Shown one piece after another: positions 57,450 through 64,000 of a stretch of 64,000 bases of DNA; the first letter of the stretch is position 1; the number at the start of each line of letters is the position of its first letter. Source of the stretch: Gnetum montanum. Lineage: Eukaryota > Streptophyta > Gnetopsida > Gnetales > Gnetaceae. The stretch covers positions 461,057-525,056 of the forward strand of contig MNCI01015933.1 of assembly GCA_015680685.1 (NCBI GenBank), written 5' to 3'. Under the pieces are notes generated by a model, which was not told the origin of the DNA, did no database searches, and saw nothing but the letters and a program-made list of their open reading frames with translations. Position numbers and translations under genes: made by a program.

Positions 57450-59800
57450 ATGTCTTCCTCTCCAAGGCTAATTCTCCACCATTGTTTGAGCATACATCCA
57501 ATCAACAAAGGCATGAGGGGTCAAAATCCCTAGTGCCTCAACAATACTCATCCTGATGAATATGTGCTAGACTTTACCTTCATCCTACATGAGGATGAAG
57601 AACTATAGTGGAGGGACATGAAGGACAATAATATGTTGCCGCTTAATCAATCAGTTCCTATGATGCTACTCCAGACTCTCATAAGGTTGGGCATCTAGAG
57701 GCTCAATGTTAAATACATTGTACAAGACCAAGACTATCAGGATTATCATCCCACTAAGGCACAACACAAGAAATATTGGTAATAGTAGATGTGTTATGAA
57801 GCATCGAAGGGAAAATAGTTCAGAATTTCCTTGTTCCTACTAGGCTAGAAAGAAGGAGAGGATTTCTTCTTTGGAGGTTCTTAATTCATTGATTCTCCTC
57901 CCCTTTTCTTTGATGAGGGGGGCTTAAACCAAAAATTATAATCCACTATAAATAATTCTAGTTTGGGCAAGAATGGTTTCCATGACCATGCAGGCTTCAA
58001 AGGTGGGAGTCAAGGCAAGAATGTGGACAAGCATCACGGTGAAGATAAGCATGATGATTATGACCATGACTAAAAAAGAAGGAATAGCAGGCACTATGCT
58101 AGTGCTGGCTCTCCTTCCTCTTCACCTTCAACTTTCTCATCTTCTTCCTCCTCTAGCTTTGACCAAAAATGTAGGGGACACGACCATGATGGAGGTGACT
58201 GGTGGAACAGAGATGATCATAGGGCCTATCACACTACTAGAGAACATGGGTGCGGGTAATCAAGGGAAGCCCACCACCATGAAAGAAGGGATAGTAGATG
58301 AAATCATAGGCATCATGACCATCATAGAGGCTATGACTATGATAAGTCTTTTCTTGCAACTAGAAATATGTTGAATATTGTAGAGGCCATGATAATCCCA
58401 ATGAGGCATGTGAAAGATAGAAAAATTAAAAGGTTGGATATGAATAATATCCCCAAGTTCGAAGGAGGATATAACTCAAAACCATAGAACCATCTTCAAG
58501 CCTTTCATAATGCATGTGTCTTGCATAACATTGAAAATGAATGACAAAAATTGAAGCTATTCCCAAGGACACTTATTAAAGAAGCTAAAAGCTAGTACCC
58601 TTCCTTAGAACTAGAATCAATCAGATGATGGAGTACAATGCCTAAACTATTCAACAATAAGTATTAAACATACTCCCAAGTGTCCAGTTTGAGAAATCAA
58701 ATCCAAGGGTGAAGACAAGAAACACATGAATCCTTAGATGCAACCATGAGCAGACATTACTCTCTACTTCACAAGTGCCCAAGCCATGGCTTTTCTCAAA
58801 GGGAGTAGCTTTGCCATATCATATATGGGCTCTAAATTGAAACAAGGAGAACTCTTGGGGTCTATGCACAAGGGAGACTTTTAGAGCTCAGGGCCCATCA
58901 AATTCGAAGGTAGATTAAGTAGGTAACCAAAGAATAAGGCAAGTTACAAAAAAGGAAAAGTGTAGAGGAGTTTAATCAAGACCCTTCCATCAAAAAAAGG
59001 GAAGTTTAGTTTTGTGACAATGAGGAGGCACCACTTGATGAAGTGGTGTAGTGTAAAACCTTGCCAATATAAAATCTATTTTTGAAATATCAACTAAGGA
59101 AAATAAAATGTGGGATTCTTTAGATGAAAAATTTCAAATTGCTCTAAGAATTGCAGAAAAGTCCAAAGAACAAGGTAGTGGTCATGACCAAAGAAGAATG
59201 AAAGAAGTTGAATATGCCCACTAAAGGAATAAAGGAAAAGCTATTGTCGTAGAATAGGTTGTGGAATTTGAAACAAATGATGATGGGGGGTGTGAATTCT
59301 ACTAATATGAACATCCTAAGGGATGTTTCCCAATTGTGTTACATTTGCAGGAGCCTTAAATATACGTGTTGAATCCTAGATTTGCAAAAAGGCAAGTAAC
59401 CCAGGAGGTTGCCTTATCCTCAAGGAAACTTTTGGTAGTTCCACCAACATCAAGCCTACTATATCAAGTGGAGCTCCACCCCAACCTCATGAGTAGTATT
59501 AGCAATGTCATCACCCATAGTTATGTGGGATGCCACCACTAAGGTAGTAGTACCCTTACCAACAGACAGAACCTTATGGGTAATATGTTTAACAATTGAT
59601 TTTTCTATGTGACTCTTCTAGTCACACATCATTCTAGCATCACTACTACCCTCTTGAATATTATACAGCTCAATCTCCAAGAGGGGAATATGCATTTCCA
59701 TATTATCCTTCTCATCCTTTTATAGTTGTACCTCTACCCTTAACTCAACTACCACTAGCTCCTTTCATGTAGGGTGAAATTTTTTCCCAACCATAGCAAA
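57450..59800 (+). pseudogene. gag: Element D: gag
   Basis: ATG at 57450 in the family context ATGTCTTCCTC. Decayed N-terminal YVLDFTFIL-type segment (57560-57590). The Asp/His/Arg/Ser-rich hinge at 57970-58350 gives a 133-codon ORF only in a wrong frame. Capsid: LDMNNIPKFEGGYN-like at 58435-58475, then the LFPRTLIKEAKS segment. A zinc-knuckle-like CEFY, EHPKGCFPI at 59292-59335 has partly lost Cys. Tyr/Pro/Gln-rich C-terminus. It is closer to B than to C. Confidence 0.75.
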
Positions 59801-60490
59801 GAAATGTCATGAGGGCTATTAACTTATAGCTAGCTTCTTAGTTGAGTGGTTTAAAAAAAATTCCCAAGAAAGACCTTTTTTTTGAATTAATAGTTCTCAC
59901 ATACCCCTACATTTGATAACCCTACTTCTTCCACCTCCTCTGCAACCTCATTCAAGATCCCTTCAAATCAAATGCCTCCCAAAGTGCATACTATGATGTT
60001 TACCCATGCTATCATTAATTAGATAAAGGCTAGTCATCTTCCGAGTAGAAGATTAGATCCTAGGAATCCCCTCCTTTACTTACAAATCATTGAGAATAAG
60101 CCTTGCAAGGCTTTTCTAGCCTCAGGTTCTAGTGTGAATTTAATTTCTCATGAAATGTACAAAGCTTGGAAGTTGCCTCCATTTAAGAAGAGTAACATTC
60201 ATCTTAAGTTGGTAGATCAGTCCATCATTATCCCCTTGGGATTGGTGAAGGACATTGTAACCACCATTTTTGGGTGGTCCTATCTTATTAACTTCATTGT
60301 GATCCATGTTGATCACTACAAAGAGAACTTCCTCATCATCATGGGAAGGGCTTGGTTGAGCACCATTGATGCACAACTAAGAATCAGAGACCTCTCCTTG
60401 GAAATTTTCAAGGAAAATGAATTTTGAAAGATCAAGAGGAAGTGTGATCCATGCATCGCATATAGTGACACAAGGTGCAACTATGTATAG
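59801..60490 (+). pseudogene. pol: Element D: protease
   Basis: ORF 60134-60427 reads MNLISHEMYKAWKLPPFKKS, DQSIIIPLGLVKDIVTTIFG, MGRAWLSTIDAQLRIRDLSL. Just before it the active site reads CKAFLASGSSVNLIS, Ala-Ser-Gly instead of Asp-Ser-Gly, so the catalytic Asp is lost. It ends at a TGA after KENEF, where C continues. Confidence 0.85.
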
Positions 60491-61800
60491 AAAATTATGA
60501 TCTATGAAGAGCACATCTATCATAACATGCAAATAGTGTGTTGATGTGATGAAAATTCAAAGGTGGCTATACATAGAAACCACAAAATAGGAGGACACCC
60601 AGTGGCTAGCAATTGATGTAGAATATAGTTCAATAATATGCACGGAATCAACTAAGAGCCTTACGAGTGCCTACATTGAAGGCCTGGATGAATTAAAGCA
60701 AGTTCATCACCAACTCTCTAATGATGAACTTGATGAAACCGACTAGGGAGAGTTGGAGATTCTTGAAAGCTTTAAATAGGAGCCCCTTGAACTTAAACCA
60801 TTGCTAGTCATAATGGAATATATCTTTTTGAATAATGGGAAGCTAGTCATTGTTAATGTCAACCTTACTCCTATGCAAAAAAAGAAGTTATTGGAGGTGG
60901 CCATGAAATGGCCAATAGAATTTGCTTGATCACATCCTAAACTCATTGAAATTGATCTTAGGATATGCTAGTAACACATCTACATAAATCCTTCCATCAA
61001 GCTAAAGAGGCAATCATAGCAACAACTAAATCCCAAACTCAAGTAGATCGTGAAAGAGGAGATTGAACAACTTCTTAAGGTAGGGTTCTTTTATTCCATT
61101 GTGAATAGTGAGTGGGTTAGATCACTTGTGATAGTGCCAAAGAAAGGTGGAAAATGGAAGGTTTGTATTGATTTAGGATATTGAACATGGCAACTTACAA
61201 AGATCACTTCCCATTTCCATTTGTAGACTAGGTGTTGGATGCAATTTCTGGGCATTGTTACTATAGCTTTTTGGATGGTTATAGTGGCCATAACCAAATT
61301 TAGATCACATTAGAAGATCATGCCAAAACAACATTAACAAGTTCCTAGGAAACTTTTGGATATAGAAAGATGCCCTTGCTACATTCAAACACCTTGTTTT
61401 GAGCAATTCCCTTGCTACATTCCAACACCTTATCTTGAGCATCTTCCAACAATATATTGGTAGTGGGGTGGAAGTCTTCATGGATGACTTCTCCACCTAT
61501 GGGGCTACATTTGAGAAAGCTTTGGACCATCTTGAGCAAGTGCTAAAAAGGTGTGTCTAGACTAACCTTAAGCTCAACTAGCAAAAAAGCCACTTGATGG
61601 TCTAGGAAGGCATTGTTTTGGGGCAAAAAATTTCTTAAAAAGGGATCAAGGTGAATCTTGAAAAGATAAGGGTCATCAAAGGAATTACCAGATAGCTAGA
61701 ACTAGTTAAATATGTGAGGACATTCCTTGGAAAGACTAGCTACCTTTGGTGATTCATTGAGAATTTCTCTAGGATTACTAAATCATTAGTGGAGCTAATA
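60491..61800 (+). pseudogene. pol: Element D: reverse transcriptase with a 36-bp internal duplication
   Basis: LSNDELDETD linker, ELKPLLVIMEYIFLNNGKLV-like pre-RT segment, LVIVPKKGGKWKVCIDL, then a shift, YYSFLDGYSGHNQI with the first Asp, a scrambled stretch with a 36-bp tandem duplication (61373-61408 and 61409-61444), then VEVFMDDFSTYG with both paired Asp residues kept. The thumb follows (KSHLMV, TAG). It is the only copy here with an unaltered DD pair, yet the frame is broken before it. Confidence 0.85.
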
Positions 61801-62280
61801 AAGAAGGGTGCTCTATTTTGTTTAGATCAAGGAATGTGAGCATGTATTCTAGCATCTCAAGTAAAAGCTCATGGAAACTCTAATTTTACAAGAACCTGAT
61901 TGGTCCAGACCTTTTTACATCATGATGGATGCATCAAATTATGCCTTGGGAGCTATGATCATGTAGTTGGATGATCAAAAATTCCTTACTATATTCACTA
62001 TGAGAGTTGAAGCATTATGGGTGCACAACTGAACTACACGACAATGGAGAAAAAATTGATGGTAGTGGTGTTTGCCTTGGAAACGTTCAGGTACTATGTG
62101 CTTAGATATAAGGTGTTTATGCACATAGATCATAGTGTAATCTAGTTCTTGATGAACAAATCAACAGTGAGCCCCTATGTCATATAGTGGCTAGTGATCT
62201 TGAAGGAATTCAATCTTACGATGGTAGATCGAAAGGAAATTAAGAATGTGGTTGCTAACCAGTTTTCTTGATTATAATGG
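61801..62280 (+). pseudogene. pol: Element D: RNase H
   Basis: MMDASNYALGAMIM (first Asp) at 61923-61965, then a shift, GAQLNYTTMEKKLMVVVFAL at about 62020-62080 with the Glu kept, LRYKVFMHIDHSVI, and a degraded end near 62260. Confidence 0.8.
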
Positions 62281-63627
62281 AACAACAAAGAGGAGGAGAT
62301 TCCACTTTCAAATAAATTTCTTGATGAAATCCTCTTTGTTGAGGCCATAATTGATAAGATGACCACTGAATCCAAATGGTATGATCACATTCTCACCTAT
62401 CTTCTCACTCAGGAGATGCTACAAAAGTGGAACCATTGGAAGAAACAATAGTTTCTTCACCAAACAAAACACTTCATGAAGATCAATGGACATATTTACA
62501 AGGTGTATGTCAATGGCTTGGTTCATTGGTACATTCCTAATGTTGATCAATTCTGCATTCTCCAAGATTCTCATGAGGGTCCTTATGGGGGCCACTATGC
62601 TAGGAGATGCATGACCATTAAGTTCCTTATGGCAAGGTATTATTAGCCAACACTCTTTAGAGATACTCATCAAATCTTCTACTCCTATGAATGCTACCAA
62701 TGTGTTGGTGGAATGACTACTCATATGGAGGGACCTTAGTAGTGGATCCAACCATTAGAGCCTTTTGACATTTGGGGCATTAACTTCATGGGTCTCATCA
62801 CATCCATGTCAAATGAAAAGGCATACATCATAGTCATTGTTAACTATTGTACAAAATGAGCAAAAGCTACAGCCTTCATCAATTGCACATTTTCTATGAT
62901 TACTTGGTTTGTACAACAAAATGTTGTAAATAAGTTTGATGTGCCATGTGCACTTATTTCTGATAATGGAACTCACTTTATAGGCACTACCTTTTGAGAA
63001 CTCATGCAATGCTTGGGGGTTGAACATAAATTAACAACACCATACCATCCCCAAGACAAAAATCAAGTAGAGGTTACAAATAGAAAAATCACAAAGATAC
63101 TAACAAAAATTATTAGTAAATATAGGAGGGATTAGAAAACAAAACTCAACAATGCCCTTTGGACCTATTGCTCCACATGAAGACTTCCTATTGAATACTT
63201 TCCCTATGAGCTTGTGTATGAAAAATTACCTACTATTCTAATTCAAACTGAGCTTCATACACTATTAAAAGCTTATGACCTTGACCTTGATCTAAGTCTA
63301 GCACAAAAAGAAAGATTGATGAACCTCAACTTGCTAGACAAGAATCGATTGGTAGCCTTGTTATCTAACGAATTTCACAAGGCATTCAATAAGAAATGAC
63401 ATGACCTTAGAATAAGAAAAGTAAAATTTCAACTAGGAGATAAGATCCTCTATTTGAATCCCATACACGTACCCTAATGAACCAAGTTCCAAATGTTGTG
63501 GGAGGGGCTTTATGTTATCTATGAAACCTTTCCTTTGGGGGCCATGTTAATATACAAACTTCAAATCCCAAATATTAAACTGCTAGTTAACATGCAACAA
63601 ATTAAACCTTTCCATGAGCCTAAATGA
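62281..63627 (+). pseudogene. pol: Element D: integrase
   Basis: Order as in C: HEGPYGGHYA near 62570-62600 (first zinc Cys to Tyr), ECYQCVGGMTTHMEGP, FDIWGINFMGLI where the first catalytic Asp is Asn, CALISDNGTHFIGTTF with the second Asp, QVEVTNRKITKIL with the Glu kept. The ORF 63214-63399 covers QTELHTLLKAYDLDLDLSLA. Ends KPFHEPK and TGA at 63625-63627. Confidence 0.85.
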
Positions 63628-64000
63628 GACAATGCCTAGAATACCTTAATAGATAGATAGCATGCTCAATTTTTCAAACCTTCTCCTTCTAACTCAGTTG
63701 TGGGGGAGATGGTCATTCTTGGTGATCCATTAAAATGGATCCTTAGTTTTCACACCTTTTTGTTTTACACCATCTTTAGTACATTTTTCTCTTTCTTAAA
63801 TGTTTTAAAATTTCTTCTATATTTTACTTTATTTGGTTTTGGTTTTTCTAATGTTTTTCTTATGTTTATTTCCTTGTCTTTATTGCTACCAAGACTAAGT
63901 ACAATTATAGGTGCTAATTGATGGTGGTTTGTACTATAATGTTATTTGATTGCTAATGTATGGATTCTATTTTTGAATTTTGGTATTGATAACTAAGACA
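63628..64000 (+). other. Element D: post-integrase region, cut by window end
   Basis: Contains the conserved TTCTCCTTCTAACTCAGTTG followed by TGGGGGAGATGG (63681-63712) and a T-rich stretch colinear with 17860-18120 in B. The ORF 63700-63921 is T-rich, hydrophobic and without counterpart in the other copies, so it is likely chance. Any env-like ORF and the 3' LTR lie beyond the window. Confidence 0.65.

Noticed and set aside
57973-58374. 133-codon plus-strand ORF rich in Met, Ile and Thr
   Set aside because: It is an out-of-frame reading of the Asp/His/Arg-rich gag hinge of D; no other copy has it as an ORF.
63700-63921. Hydrophobic 73-codon ORF as a membrane protein
   Set aside because: T-rich non-coding region after integrase; the colinear region of B (17840-18060) has no such ORF.

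Overview
This window looks like intergenic DNA from a plant with a large, slowly purged genome; a gymnosperm would fit, but the sequence does not prove it. Almost everything is decayed Ty3/gypsy LTR retrotransposon. I see no intact host gene, no rRNA or tRNA gene, no CRISPR and no bacterial feature. CpG is strongly depleted and most broken reading frames end at TAG where related copies read CAG or TGG, as expected from long-term cytosine methylation and deamination.

Two lineages are present. The first is Athila-like: five related copies (called E, A, B, C, D here) with about 0.8-0.9 kb LTRs, a primer-binding site resembling a decayed tRNA-Asp type site, and gag, protease, reverse transcriptase, RNase H and integrase. 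Copy B also keeps a long coiled-coil ORF after integrase. The second is one 19.2 kb element (T) with 1.77-1.79 kb LTRs. It has a second, archaeal-type RNase H domain, and its protease and RT are separated by a 6.1 kb stretch with plausible splice sites. These traits point to the Tat/Ogre lineage.

Layout. 1-2630: mostly unassigned, with a short plus-strand ORF and retroelement scraps. 2630-4515: minus-strand gag of E. 4516-5318: an LTR shared by E and A. 5319-11701: minus-strand interior of A. 11702-12636: 5' LTR of A, inserted in antisense into gag of B. 12637-23761: rest of B (plus strand) to its 3' LTR. 23762-26373: non-retroelement DNA that keeps its CpG sites. 26374-26527 and 45698-46405: the two halves of LTR G, split by T (26528-45692) with 5-bp target duplications GCATT. 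46407-56515: 5' LTR and interior of C. 56516-57299: an LTR serving as 3' LTR of C and 5' LTR of D. 57300-64000: interior of D, cut by the window end.

No copy can be autonomous as read: each has stops, frameshifts, or lost catalytic residues. The most interesting signals are (1) an antisense ORF module in the intron-like gap of T, near arrays of a palindrome that also fills the T LTR; (2) a sharply bounded ~305-bp island of near identity between the two LTRs of C, which suggests gene conversion; (3) LTR-interior-LTR-interior chains on both strands; (4) two interchangeable U3 promoter modules on related LTR bodies; (5) a 988-bp tandem duplication that breaks just after an AATAAA signal.
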